From Burkholderia sp. USMB20 (lineage in GTDB: Bacteria > Pseudomonadota > Gammaproteobacteria > Burkholderiales > Burkholderiaceae), in NCBI RefSeq assembly GCF_000949135.2, contig NZ_JTAN02000005.1:124001-188000 (forward strand): a stretch of 64,000 nucleotides of DNA, in the 5' to 3' direction. The notes beneath the pieces are model-generated. The model saw only the letters and a program-made list of their open reading frames with translations, made no database searches and had not been told where the DNA came from. Position numbers and translations under genes: made by a program. This document shows positions 42,796 through 51,600 of this stretch, piece by piece (positions within the stretch are counted from its first letter, which is position 1; the number at the start of each line of letters is the position of its first letter).

Positions 42796-42996
42796 ATGGA
42801 ACACTTCACCGCAGGGCAGTTGATCGTCTCGCTCGTGCTCGTCGCGATCGTCGTCTATCCGTATGTCCGCATCGTTCGGCGTACCGGGCATTCAGGCTGG
42901 TGGATCCTGACGATGTTCGTCCCGGTCCTGAACTTCATCATGTTGTGGGTGTTCGCGTTCGCGCGCTGGCCCTCGGTCGACGATCGGCATGGCTGA
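42796..42996 (+). CDS. 66-aa membrane protein
   Basis: From ATG 42796 behind GAGGAAGA: MEHFTAGQLIVSLVLVAIVV. One strong helix (residues about 6-24), then a basic RIVRRTGHSGWW, then a second hydrophobic stretch (ILTMFVPVLNFIMLWVFAFA). The layout RTGHSGWWIL...PVLNFIMLWVFA resembles small DUF805/superinfection-immunity-style membrane proteins, but no family is certain. It is sandwiched between repeats R3 and R4, and R4 starts 12 bp after its stop. Confidence 0.65.
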   Translation: MEHFTAGQLIVSLVLVAIVVYPYVRIVRRTGHSGWWILTMFVPVLNFIMLWVFAFARWPSVDDRHG

Positions 42997-43007
42997 ACAT
43001 CGGGCGG

Positions 43008-43090
43008 GCTTGTCCACAGATTGTGTTGGCAAGCATGTGGATAGCCTGCGCATACCGCGATCAAGCGCTTGATCCGTAAGACTTTGTCCG
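43008..43090 (+). repeat. 83-bp repeat R4
   Basis: TTGTCCACA at 43010-43018, ATGTGGATA at 43035-43043, TTGATC at 43069-43074. Here the TTGATC is part of a 16-bp palindrome, GATCAAGCGCTTGATC (43059-43074). Begins 12 bp after the 66-aa gene. Confidence 0.9.
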
Positions 43091-43180
43091 CGCCGCTTCG
43101 AATCGGGCACGCGGCCACGCGATGTGCCGTTCACGCATCGTCGCGCGACGCGACGGACCGCATGTCGCGCGCGCCACGCC

Positions 43181-43263
43181 GCTTGTCCACAGATTGTGTT
43201 GGCAAGCGTGTGGATAGCCTGCGCATACCACGCACAAGCACTTGATCCGAAAGGTTTTGTCCG
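43181..43263 (+). repeat. 83-bp repeat R5
   Basis: TTGTCCACA at 43183-43191, GTGTGGATA at 43208-43216, TTGATC at 43242-43247. It is closest to R4 in sequence, including the segment after TTGATC, so the two probably duplicated recently. Confidence 0.9.
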
Positions 43264-43341
43264 TGCCGCTTCGAACCGGGCAGGCAAGCCTCACGCACGC
43301 CGGCGCCGCGCCCGCTGCGCGAGGAACGCGGCCGCGCGCGG

Positions 43342-43424
43342 GCTTGTCCACAATTTTTGTTGGCAAGGATGTGGATATCCTGAGCATGCGTGACCTAAGT
43401 CGTTGATCGCACAACGTTTCGACA
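43342..43424 (+). repeat. 83-bp repeat R6
   Basis: TTGTCCACA at 43344-43352, ATGTGGATA at 43369-43377, TTGATC at 43403-43408. It lies 93 bp from the 3' end of the beta-lactamase gene. No gene is supported between R4, R5 and R6. Confidence 0.9.
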
Positions 43425-43516
43425 TGCCGGTCACGACTGCGGCACCGCGTGCATTCATCGACACATCGCTTCATCGATCCGTGCGTTCATCGATGAACGC
43501 GCGCCGCGCCGCCCGC

Positions 43517-44410
43517 TCACGCGAACATCGCGACCGCGATGCGCGCGGCGGCCGCGATCACGTCGTCCTTCGCCTTCGCATCGGCACGCGCCTGCGTGTA
43601 ATACACGGCGAGCACGATCGGCGCACGCGACGGCGGCCAGATCACGCCCGCGTCGTTCGTCGTCCCGTAGTCGCCGGTGCCGGTCTTGTCGGCCACCTGC
43701 CACCCGGCCGGCACGCCCGCGCGAATCCGCTTGTCGCCGACCTTGTTGCCGCGCAGCCACGCGACGAGCTGCGCACGCTGCGCGGGCGGCAGCGCGTCGC
43801 CGAGCATGAGTACGCGCAGGCTCGCGGCCATCGCGGCCGGCGTCGTCGTGTCGCGCGGGTCGCCCGGCAACGCGGTGTTCAGTTCGGTCTCCCAGCGATC
43901 GAGCCGGAACGTGTCGTCGCCGATCGAACGTGCAAACGCGGTCACCGCCGACGGCCCGCCGATCAGCTTCATCGCCAGGTTCGCGGCCGAGTTGTCGCTG
44001 TACTGGATCGCCGCCTCGCACAACTCGGCGACGGTCATCCCGGTGCCGACATGCTTGCCCGACACCGGCGAGTAGTTCACGAGATCGGACTGCGCAACGT
44101 CCACGCGCTGCTGCAGCAGCCCCGGGCGCTCGACGCTCTGCGCGAGCACCGCCGCACCCAGCATTGCCTTGAACGTGCTGCAGAACGGGAAGCGCTCGTC
44201 CGCGCGATGCTGCACGCGCCGGCCGCCCGCGGTGTCGATCGCGCACACGCCGAGACGGCCGCCCGCCGCGCGCTCGAGCGCGGCAAACGACGTCGCGGAC
44301 GAAACGTCCTGCCCGGCAGCCGGCGGCGACGCGCACGCGCTGACGGTCAGGACGAGCGGCGCCGTCGCGGCAGCCAGCAGCAGGGTTCGACGTTGCGATG
44401 AGTAGGTCAT
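43517..44410 (-). CDS. penA: Class A beta-lactamase (PenA/PenB type)
   Basis: 297 residues from ATG 44410. The N terminus MTYSSQRRTLLLAAATAPLV has a twin-arginine-like RR and a hydrophobic core, ending in a lipobox-like VSAC. Active-site motifs are CSTFK (Ser70-Lys73, with Cys69), YSDNSA (SDN loop), RWETELN (Glu166 in the omega loop) and DKTGTG (KTG). These are the features of Burkholderia Pen enzymes, secreted to the periplasm, hydrolysing penicillins and some cephalosporins. It is divergent from a LysR gene, as penA and penR are. Confidence 0.95.
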   Translation of the reverse strand: MTYSSQRRTLLLAAATAPLVLTVSACASPPAAGQDVSSATSFAALERAAGGRLGVCAIDTAGGRRVQHRADERFPFCSTFKAMLGAAVLAQSVERPGLLQQRVDVAQSDLVNYSPVSGKHVGTGMTVAELCEAAIQYSDNSAANLAMKLIGGPSAVTAFARSIGDDTFRLDRWETELNTALPGDPRDTTTPAAMAASLRVLMLGDALPPAQRAQLVAWLRGNKVGDKRIRAGVPAGWQVADKTGTGDYGTTNDAGVIWPPSRAPIVLAVYYTQARADAKAKDDVIAAAARIAVAMFA

Positions 44411-44479
44411 GGGGTGTCTCTCGTGGTGGAATGGATGCAGAACGGCCGGCCGGCGAGACAGCACTATCGTGACTTTACG

Positions 44480-44496
44480 GTTGCCTGACAAGCAAC
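44480..44496. promoter_or_regulatory. Inverted repeat in the bla/lysR divergent region
   Basis: GTTGC (44480-44484) and GCAAC (44492-44496) are perfect 5-bp arms with a 7-bp spacer, in the 116-bp gap between the beta-lactamase and the LysR gene. Size and position fit a LysR (T-N11-A) type operator for beta-lactam-dependent induction. Confidence 0.55.
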
Positions 44497-44526
44497 GATA
44501 ATTGAGCGCTGACAAAAGAAATTCTT

Positions 44527-45417
44527 ATGACGAAGCTCCGCCCTCATCTTCCGCTCAATGCGTTGCGCGCGTTCGAATCGTCGGCGCGCCACCTGAACTT
44601 CACGCGCGCCGGCCTCGAGCTGAGCGTGACCCAGGCGGCCGTGAGCCAGCAGGTGCGCTCGCTCGAGGAGCGGCTCGGCTGTGCGCTGTTCACCCGGTTG
44701 CCGCGCGGCCTCGGGCTCACCGACGAAGGGCGCGCGCTGTTGCCGGTGCTCAGCGACGCATTCAGCCGGATCGAAACCGTGCTCAAGCAGTTCGACGGCG
44801 GGCGCTTCCACGAAGTGCTGACGCTCGGCGCGGTCGGCACCTTTGCCATAGGCTGGCTAATGCCACGGCTGAAGCGCTTCGGCGACACGCACCCGTTCGT
44901 CGAGCTGCGGCTGCGGACCCACAACAACGTCGTCGACCTCGCGGCCGAGGGTCTCGATTTCGCGATCCGCTTCGGGGAAGGCAACTGGCCGGCGACGCGC
45001 AACGAGCGGCTGCTCGACGCCCCGCTCACCGCGCTGTGCGCGCCGGAGATCGCGCGGCGCCTCGCGCGGCCGGCCGATCTCGCGAACGAAACGCTGCTGC
45101 GCTCGTACCGCACCGACGAATGGCTCGGCTGGTTCGATGCCGCGCCGCTCGAACCGTGGGCGGTGAACGGGCCCGTGTTCGATTCGTCGCGGCTGATGGT
45201 CGAGGCCGCGATGCAGGGCGCCGGCATCGCGCTCGCGCCAGCCTGCATGTTCGCGCGCGAACTGCAGCTCGGCCTGCTCGCGCGGCCGTTCGACATCGAC
45301 GTGCGCGCGGGCGGCTACTGGCTCACGTCGCTGAAGTCGAAGCCGCTCTCGCCGGCGATGACGCTGTTTCGCGACTGGATCGTCGCGGAGGCGGCCGACA
45401 CTGCGCCGGTCGAATGA
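44527..45417 (+). CDS. penR: LysR-type regulator of the beta-lactamase (PenR/AmpR-like)
   Basis: 296 residues from ATG 44527. An N-terminal LysR winged HTH (residues about 1-65: LPLNALRAFESSARHLNFTRA, VTQAAVSQQVRSLEERLG) is followed by a substrate-binding effector domain (about 90-295). The order and divergence with a class A beta-lactamase match AmpR/PenR, which respond to peptidoglycan fragments to induce the enzyme. Repeat R7 begins 10 bp after its stop. Confidence 0.92.
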   Translation: MTKLRPHLPLNALRAFESSARHLNFTRAGLELSVTQAAVSQQVRSLEERLGCALFTRLPRGLGLTDEGRALLPVLSDAFSRIETVLKQFDGGRFHEVLTLGAVGTFAIGWLMPRLKRFGDTHPFVELRLRTHNNVVDLAAEGLDFAIRFGEGNWPATRNERLLDAPLTALCAPEIARRLARPADLANETLLRSYRTDEWLGWFDAAPLEPWAVNGPVFDSSRLMVEAAMQGAGIALAPACMFARELQLGLLARPFDIDVRAGGYWLTSLKSKPLSPAMTLFRDWIVAEAADTAPVE

Positions 45418-45426
45418 TGCGGCCCG

Positions 45427-45509
45427 GCTTGTCCACAGATTGTGTTGGCAAGGATGTGGATATCCTGGGTACCCGAGGCCTAACCCGTTGATCGCGCACG
45501 AATTATCGC
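45427..45509 (+). repeat. 83-bp repeat R7
   Basis: TTGTCCACA at 45429-45437, ATGTGGATA at 45454-45462, TTGATC at 45488-45493. Starts 10 bp downstream of the penR stop. Confidence 0.9.
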
Positions 45510-45603
45510 GCCGATGCACGCAGCGGGCAGCCCGTGCGCAAAGGCTTCGACGCACCGACCGCCGCGCGCCGGATCGTCAACCATCAGGAAGCAATCACGT
45601 CAG

Positions 45604-45686
45604 ACTTATCCACAGATTTTGTTGGCAAGCCTGTGGATATTCCACCAATGTGACGCGTAACATCCTGATACAAAAGGGGATTCAGT
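45604..45686 (+). repeat. 83-bp repeat R8 (carries a consensus DnaA box)
   Basis: TTATCCACA at 45606-45614, an exact consensus DnaA box, and CTGTGGATA at 45631-45639. The TTGATC position is degenerate (CTGATA). It is the most divergent copy in its 3' half. Confidence 0.88.
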
Positions 45687-45766
45687 AGATCGGGCCAGAC
45701 AGGTCAATGACGCGTCATCGTGTGCGGCCTCGCGGCGCCGCTTGCGCGGCCGGTCGGGGGCCGGCC

Positions 45767-45849
45767 GGTTCTCCACAGATTGTGTTGGCAAGCTTGTGGA
45801 TATCCTGCGCACCGGCCGGCTAACTCATTGAGCGCACGGGATTTTGTGC
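45767..45849 (+). repeat. 83-bp repeat R9
   Basis: TTCTCCACA at 45769-45777, TTGTGGATA at 45794-45802, TTGAGC at 45828-45833 in place of TTGATC. It is the last copy of the array. No supported gene lies between R7 and the 84-aa gene. Confidence 0.9.
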
Positions 45850-45911
45850 GCGCCGTGCAGGATTGGGCAGCGCCGGCGCGGGCCACGCGGTCGACGCCGG
45901 CTGCCGCTTCG

Positions 45912-46166
45912 TCAATGCCGGTCGAGCCCGCGGCGCAATTCGCTCGCCTTGTCGCGCAGCGCCTCGTACCCGGAGCGCGCATGTTCGGGCAGGTCGGGAT
46001 CGCCGATCAGCGCGCCGAGCGTTTCGATCAGGCTGAACAGGATGCCCTTCGCCGCGCCAGCCGCGATGCTCTGCGACTCGATCGACTTGTGCAGGTGGTC
46101 GACCGCCGCTTCCAGGTTCTCGAGCTTCTTCTGCTCGCCGTCGTCGGGCCGGTTGTCGGTCGTCAT
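45912..46166 (-). CDS. 84-aa helical protein of unknown function
   Basis: I chose ATG 46166 (MTTDNRPDDGEQKKLENLEA) because GGAGG lies 8 nt upstream; a start 18 bp earlier has no such site. The protein is acidic at the N terminus, then helical with a possible coiled coil (KKLENLEAAVDHLHKSIESQ), a short hydrophobic patch (AAGAAKGILFSLIETLGALIG) and a charged C-terminal helix. It has no cysteine and no recognisable domain. It stands alone between repeat R9 and the debranching-type enzyme gene. Confidence 0.65.
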   Translation of the reverse strand: MTTDNRPDDGEQKKLENLEAAVDHLHKSIESQSIAAGAAKGILFSLIETLGALIGDPDLPEHARSGYEALRDKASELRRGLDRH

Positions 46167-46266
46167 CGTAGGTGCCTCCGCCATCGTTCAAGGGTCATGT
46201 CACGATTCTATGCCGCTGCGTGCGGACGTGGCACGACATCGCGCAACGTCCGTGCAGCCGCATGCG

Positions 46267-48492
46267 CTACAGCACCGCGACCACCTTCACCCGCCCCGGC
46301 TGCTCCGCCGACGCGATCACCTGGCCGTCGACGCGCCGGAACGTCAGCGATACCGTTTCGTCGCCGACGCGCAGTTCGTCGATGCGCAGCCAGTCGACAC
46401 CTTCGGGCAGCGCCGGGCGCTCGACCCGCACCTCGTGGCGCGCCGCGTCGACGCTCACGCCGAGACACGCCTGCAGCATCATGAACGGCGCACCGGCCGC
46501 CCACGCCTGCGGCAGGCACGCGACCGGATAGGCGGTCGGCGGCTCGCCGCGCCGGCGCGGGAACCCGCAGAACAGCTCCGGCAGCCGCATCTCGAAGCTG
46601 ACCGCGGCTTCGAACAGCGCGCGCAGCAGGTTCACCGCGGCCGTCTTGTCGCCGTAGCGCGCGAGCCCGCGCGCGATCAGCGCATTGTCGTGCGGCCACA
46701 CCGAGCCGTTGTGATAGGCCATCGGGTTGAAGCGCGGCTGGCCGGCCGCGAGCGTGCGCACGCCCCAGCCCGTCTGGAACAGCGTCGAGCCGAGCACGCC
46801 GGCGACCGCCGCGCCGCGCTCGGCGTCGGGCAGGCCGAACGCGAGCAGATGGCCCGCGTTCGACGCCAGCACGCGGCACAGGTCGCCGTGACCGTCGAGC
46901 GCGATCCCGTAGAACTGGCCTTCCGGCATCCAGAACAGCGTCTCGACCTGGTCGCGCAGCGCCTTCGCGCGCAGCGCATAGCGTGTCGCGTCGGCCGCGT
47001 GGCCGCGCCGGTGCGAGCACATCGACATCGCATCGAGCGCCGCGCACGCATACGCCTGCACTTCGACGAGCGCGATCGGGCCGTCGGGAAAACGGCCGTC
47101 CGCGTGGAACACCGAATCGTGGCTGTCCTTCCAGCCCTGGTTCGCGAGACCGCGCTCCGACGTGCGCTGGTAGTCGAGCAGACCGTACGGATTGCGGTCG
47201 CACTTGTCGATCACCCACTGCGCGGCGCGCTCGAGCGCGGGCCACAGCTCGTCGATCAGCGCATCGTCGCCGGTGTGTTCGACGTACGCGCCCGCGAGCA
47301 CGATGAACAGCGGGGTCGTGTCGACGCCGCCGTAATAGAGCGCGAACGGCACCTCCCCCGTCGCGGCCATTTCGCTGCGGCGGAATTCGTGCATGATCTT
47401 GCCGGGCTCCGCATCGCGAAACGCGGACGTCTCGCGCGCCTGGTGCTCCGCGAGAAAGCGCAGCACGCCGCGCGCGAGCGACGGCTGCAGCCACAGCATC
47501 TGCAGCGACGTGATCACCGCGTCGCGGCCGAACGGCGTCGAGAACCACGGAATGCCCGCATACGGATACGGCCCGGTATCGAGCTGCGTCGTGAGCAGCC
47601 CGAGATCCGCGAGCGAGCGGTCGAGCCATGCATCGAACAGCGGATTGCCGGTGTGCACGCGCGCCATCGACTCGCGGCGCGAGCGCATCTCGCGATGCAC
47701 GCCGACGAGCGCGGTGCGCAGCGCGACGCGCCCGCATCCCGGGCCTTCACCGTCGTGCGCGCGGCCGAGCGTCGCGTCGACGGTCAGGTAGATCGACACG
47801 CACGCCTGCGCGGCGATCGTCAGCGTGTAATCGGCACGATCGACCGACAACGCGTCGGGCGCCGGCGAGAAATGCACGGTCACGTTGCGTTCGACCTTGT
47901 CGAGGCCATCGTAGCGAAGCCGCACCGCACCGCCGTCGACGCGCGGCGCAACCACCGTGCCGCGCTTCGGGCGCGGCGTGCCGCGCACTTCGAACATGTC
48001 CTTGAAATCCGCCGCGAACGACAGCGACAGCGGCACCTCGGCCTCGCTCGCGCCGTAGTTGGTCAGCGTCAGCGCTTCGTACAGCACGTCGCCCGCGAGC
48101 ACGCGCATCCGTTCGATGTGGATCACGCCCTCGGGCGTCTCGCGACCGCCGAGCGGCGGCAGCGGGCGGTTCGTCAGGTGCGCGGTGAACGACGCGTTGT
48201 CCGCGCTCGTCGCGCCCGACAGCAGCGACGGCGCGCGGCCGCCGAACGTCAGGCGCCAGGTCGACAGCACGCGCATGTCGTCGACGAACAGGCCGTCGTC
48301 GTGGCCGCCGACGTCGCCGAGCGCGTCGCTGACGACGAACGCGTCGCCGGATTTCAGCACGTACTGGTTGTTGCGTGCGAGCGCCTGCGGATCGGCTTCG
48401 GGCGCGATGAATGCGGGGCCTGTCGCCTGGGTCGGGGGGACGGGCGCGACTTGCGGCGCCTGCGTCGTGGTGGCTTCGGCGTGATTCGGCAT
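46267..48492 (-). CDS. Amylo-alpha-1,6-glucosidase / glycogen debranching-type protein
   Basis: 741 residues from ATG 48492. An N-terminal beta-rich GDE_N_bis-type domain (SGDAFVVSDALGDV, HDDGLFVDDMRVLSTWRL) is followed by an (alpha/alpha)6 glycosidase domain: GIPWFSTPFGRDAVITSLQML, YYGGVDTTPLFIVLAGAYVE, NQGWKDSHDSVFHADG, YHNGSVWPHDNALIARGLARYG. It should hydrolyse alpha-1,6 or related glucosidic bonds of glycogen-like or trehalose-linked glucans in the cytosol. No signal peptide. A long Pro/Thr/Gln-rich N terminus (residues 8-25) is likely disordered. Confidence 0.88.
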   Translation of the reverse strand: MPNHAEATTTQAPQVAPVPPTQATGPAFIAPEADPQALARNNQYVLKSGDAFVVSDALGDVGGHDDGLFVDDMRVLSTWRLTFGGRAPSLLSGATSADNASFTAHLTNRPLPPLGGRETPEGVIHIERMRVLAGDVLYEALTLTNYGASEAEVPLSLSFAADFKDMFEVRGTPRPKRGTVVAPRVDGGAVRLRYDGLDKVERNVTVHFSPAPDALSVDRADYTLTIAAQACVSIYLTVDATLGRAHDGEGPGCGRVALRTALVGVHREMRSRRESMARVHTGNPLFDAWLDRSLADLGLLTTQLDTGPYPYAGIPWFSTPFGRDAVITSLQMLWLQPSLARGVLRFLAEHQARETSAFRDAEPGKIMHEFRRSEMAATGEVPFALYYGGVDTTPLFIVLAGAYVEHTGDDALIDELWPALERAAQWVIDKCDRNPYGLLDYQRTSERGLANQGWKDSHDSVFHADGRFPDGPIALVEVQAYACAALDAMSMCSHRRGHAADATRYALRAKALRDQVETLFWMPEGQFYGIALDGHGDLCRVLASNAGHLLAFGLPDAERGAAVAGVLGSTLFQTGWGVRTLAAGQPRFNPMAYHNGSVWPHDNALIARGLARYGDKTAAVNLLRALFEAAVSFEMRLPELFCGFPRRRGEPPTAYPVACLPQAWAAGAPFMMLQACLGVSVDAARHEVRVERPALPEGVDWLRIDELRVGDETVSLTFRRVDGQVIASAEQPGRVKVVAVL

Positions 48493-48583
48493 CGATGCTC
48501 CTGTGTCGAGGCGCAACGCGCGGCGCGCGTCGCGTGTTTCGCACAGGATAGGCCAGAACGGGGGACGCGCGCAGCGCCGAAAA

Positions 48584-48621
48584 AGACGCGACCCCGATGC
48601 GGGCATCGCCGTCGCATCGGG
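48584..48621 (-). terminator. Rho-independent terminator of the autotransporter gene
   Basis: A perfect 9-bp stem (CCCGATGCG at 48593-48601, CGCATCGGG at 48613-48621) with an 11-nt loop lies 28 bp after the autotransporter stop. On the minus strand a T-rich run (TCTTTTT) follows the stem after a few bases, so it can terminate minus-strand transcription. Confidence 0.65.
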
Positions 48622-48648
48622 ATCGCGCACAGGCACCTCAGGCGCCGG

Positions 48649-51600
48649 TCAGAACTTCCACAGGATGTTGCCGAGCACCGCGTTGTCGCGCACGCCGCTG
48701 CCGTACTGGCCGCTGAACGTGAGACCGAGCGTCAGGCGCTTCGTGATGGTCGCGTCGATGCCAGCTTCGAGCACCGCGCTGTCGCGCGCGATCGGCACGC
48801 CCGACACCTGGAACGACGTGCCGCCGTTCGCGAACGTGAACGCCGACGACGGCCGCACGTTGCCGAACGCATGCCGCCAGCCTACCGTCCCGCGCGCGGT
48901 GAACGTGCCGCTCGCGAGCATGCCGAGTTGAGAGGCCGCGCGCACGCCGAGCGTCGAGAAACCGACGTGGGTCGTCTGGCCGCCGGCCTGCAGCGCGGCC
49001 GCGCCGCCGGTTTCCGTATAGCCGTCGGTATGCAGGTTCACGTAGGCAAGACCCGCGAACGGTTCGAGCGCGACCGGCCCGACCGGCAGCGCATAGCCGA
49101 CTTCGCCGAACACCTGCTCGGAATGCGCGTTGTAGCCGGCCGAATCGTGATCGGAGAAGCCCGCGAAGCCCGGATTGCGGTCGCTGTTGATGCGGTACCA
49201 CGTGTACGACGCGCCGCCGCGCACGCCGAGCGCACCGTACTGCGCGCCGCCGTACAGCGACACGTAGTAGCTGTTGACCGACGCCGACGCGCTCTGGTCG
49301 TTGTCGAGCGAGCTGTGCGTGACGCCCGCGGCGAGACCGGCACGCCACTGGTCGTTGAGCGCCATGTCGGCACCGGCGATGAAGCCCGTCATGCTGCGGT
49401 TGATCGTCGACGCGTTGCCGTCGCCCGCGAGCCGGCTGCGGCCGCCGAACGCCTGCCCCCAGACCACCGGCTGATACGGCGTGCCGCCGTAGCAACCTGC
49501 GCGCGAACCGATCCGGCGTTCCGGCGGCAGCGTCGGATCGGTCGCGCCGGCCGTGTTGTCTCCGCACAGCGCGGCACCGCCCGACGACAGCGCGGCGAGC
49601 GGCCCCGCTCCGGGCGCGAGGCCCTGGCGCACGCGATCGGTCACGGCTTCGCGCACGTAGCGGCTGTCGAGCAGCAGCATGCTCTTCAGGCTCGCCTGCA
49701 GTTCCCCGTCGAGCATCCCGTAGGCGCGCCGCGCGGTGGCCGCATCGGTCGTCAGCACCGTGTCGTACAGCGGGTTGCCCGCGCCGAGCCCACCGATCGC
49801 GGTCGCGACCGCGCGCTGGTTCGGCGTCACCGCGACATCGGGCAGCGCCGTGCCGTTCGCGACGAGCTGCAGGTACACGTGGTCCGGATCGTAGCTGAGC
49901 GTCGGCATCAGGAACGCGTAGTTCGAATTCACCTGGCTGAACGTGCCCTGCACGCCCGACGATGCGCTGAGGATCGTGTACTTCGTGGTCGGCTGGTAGC
50001 TGGCCTGGTTCGCGAGCACCTGCACGGTGCCGCCGTTCAGCGTGGCCGTGCCGCCCGCCGCGATGCTGCCGGCCTGCTGCGGCGTCACCGCGACCTGCAG
50101 CGTCGAGCCCGGCTGGAACGTGACGTTGCCGGCCACGTTCAGCGCCGCGCCCGGCTGCGACGCGGCCGCGAACGCGCCGCCCTGCACGACGAGGCCACCA
50201 ACCGTGCCGGTGCCCGTCAGCGTCGCGCCGTTCTGCACGGTCACGGTCGACTGGCCGAGCGAACCGTCGACCGCGAGCGTACCCGCCGCGACGGTGGTCG
50301 GGCCGCTCAGCGTACTGGTACCGGTCAGCGTCAGTTGCCCGCTGCCGGCCTGGGTCAGCGAACCGGTGCCGGACAGCACGCTCGCGAGCGTCACGTTCGC
50401 GGACTGATTGAAGATCAGCGCGCCGTTGTCGACGATATTGCCGACCACGCTGCCCGACGTGCCGCCGTTGCCGAGCTGCAGCGTGCCGCCCGATGCGATC
50501 GTCGTGCCGCCCGTATAGGTGTTGCTGCCGGTCAGCGTCTGAATGCCGGTGCCCGCGACCGTCAGGCCGCCGGTGCCGCCGATCGTCCCGCCGAACGTGC
50601 TGGCGCCGCTGCCGCTCAGCGCCAGCGCATTCGCGCCGAGGTTCACGGTGCTGCCGGCCGCGCCCGACAGCGCGCCGATCGTCTGCGCACCCGCTGCGCC
50701 GCTCACGTCGAACGTCGCGCCCGCGCCGGCGAGGTTCACCGCGCCCGTCGACGCGAGGCTGCCGCCCGCGCCGAGCGCGAGCGTGCTGCCGCCGTTGATC
50801 GTCGTGCCGCCGGTATAGGTGTTCGCGCCCGTCAGCGTCTGCGTGCCGCTGCCCGCGAGCGTCACGCCGCCGCTGCCGCCGATCGTCCCGCCGAACGTGC
50901 TGGCGCCGCTACCGCTCAGCGCGAGGGCGTTCGCGCCGAGGTTTACGGTGCTGCCCGCCGCGCCCGACAGCGCGCCGATCGTCTGCGCGCCCGTTGCGCC
51001 GCTGAGATCGAACGTCGCACCCGCGCCGGCCAGATTCACCGCGCCGCTCGCCGCGAGGCTGCCGCCCGAACCAAGCGCGAGCGTGCTGCCGCCGTTGATC
51101 GTCGTGCCGCCGGTGTACGTGTTCGCCCCCGTCAGCGTCTGCGTGCCGGTGCCCGCGAGCGTCACGCCGCCGCTGCCGCCGATCGCGCCGCCGAACGTGC
51201 TGGCGCCGCTGCCGTTCAGCGTCAGCGCATTCGCGCCGAGGTTCACGTTCGTGCCCGCCGTGCCGGTCAGCGTGCCGAGCGTCTGCGCGCCTGCGGCGCC
51301 GCTCAGGTCGAACGTCGCGCCCGTGCCGGCCAGGTTCACCGTGCTGCCCGCGGCGAGGCTGCCGCCCGCGCCGAGCGCGAGCGTGCTGCCGCCGTTGATC
51401 GTCGTGCCGCCGGTGTACGTGTTCGCCCCCGTCAGCGTCTGCGTGCCGACGCCCGCGACCGTCACGCCGCCGCTGCCGCCGATCGTCCCGCCGAATGTGC
51501 CGGCGGTGCTGCCGTTCAGCGTCAGCGCGTTGCCGCCGAGGTTCACGCTCGTACCCGCCGCGCCGGTCAGCGTGCCGATCGTCTGCGCGCCCGTTGCGCC

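Noticed and set aside
43061-43474. Cys/His-rich minus-strand frames through repeats R4-R6
   Set aside because: Recurring CGYPHACQHNLWT-like strings are only translated repeat sequence.
41954-45849. Integron attC array
   Set aside because: Units precede and follow genes of both orientations, and the inverse core sites (GTTRRRY with RYYYAAC) are not consistently present; no integrase gene is in the window.
41954-45849. Replication origin
   Set aside because: DnaA-like boxes are numerous, but there are no rep, parA/parB or dnaA genes and no AT-rich unwinding region here; spacing is broken up by genes.
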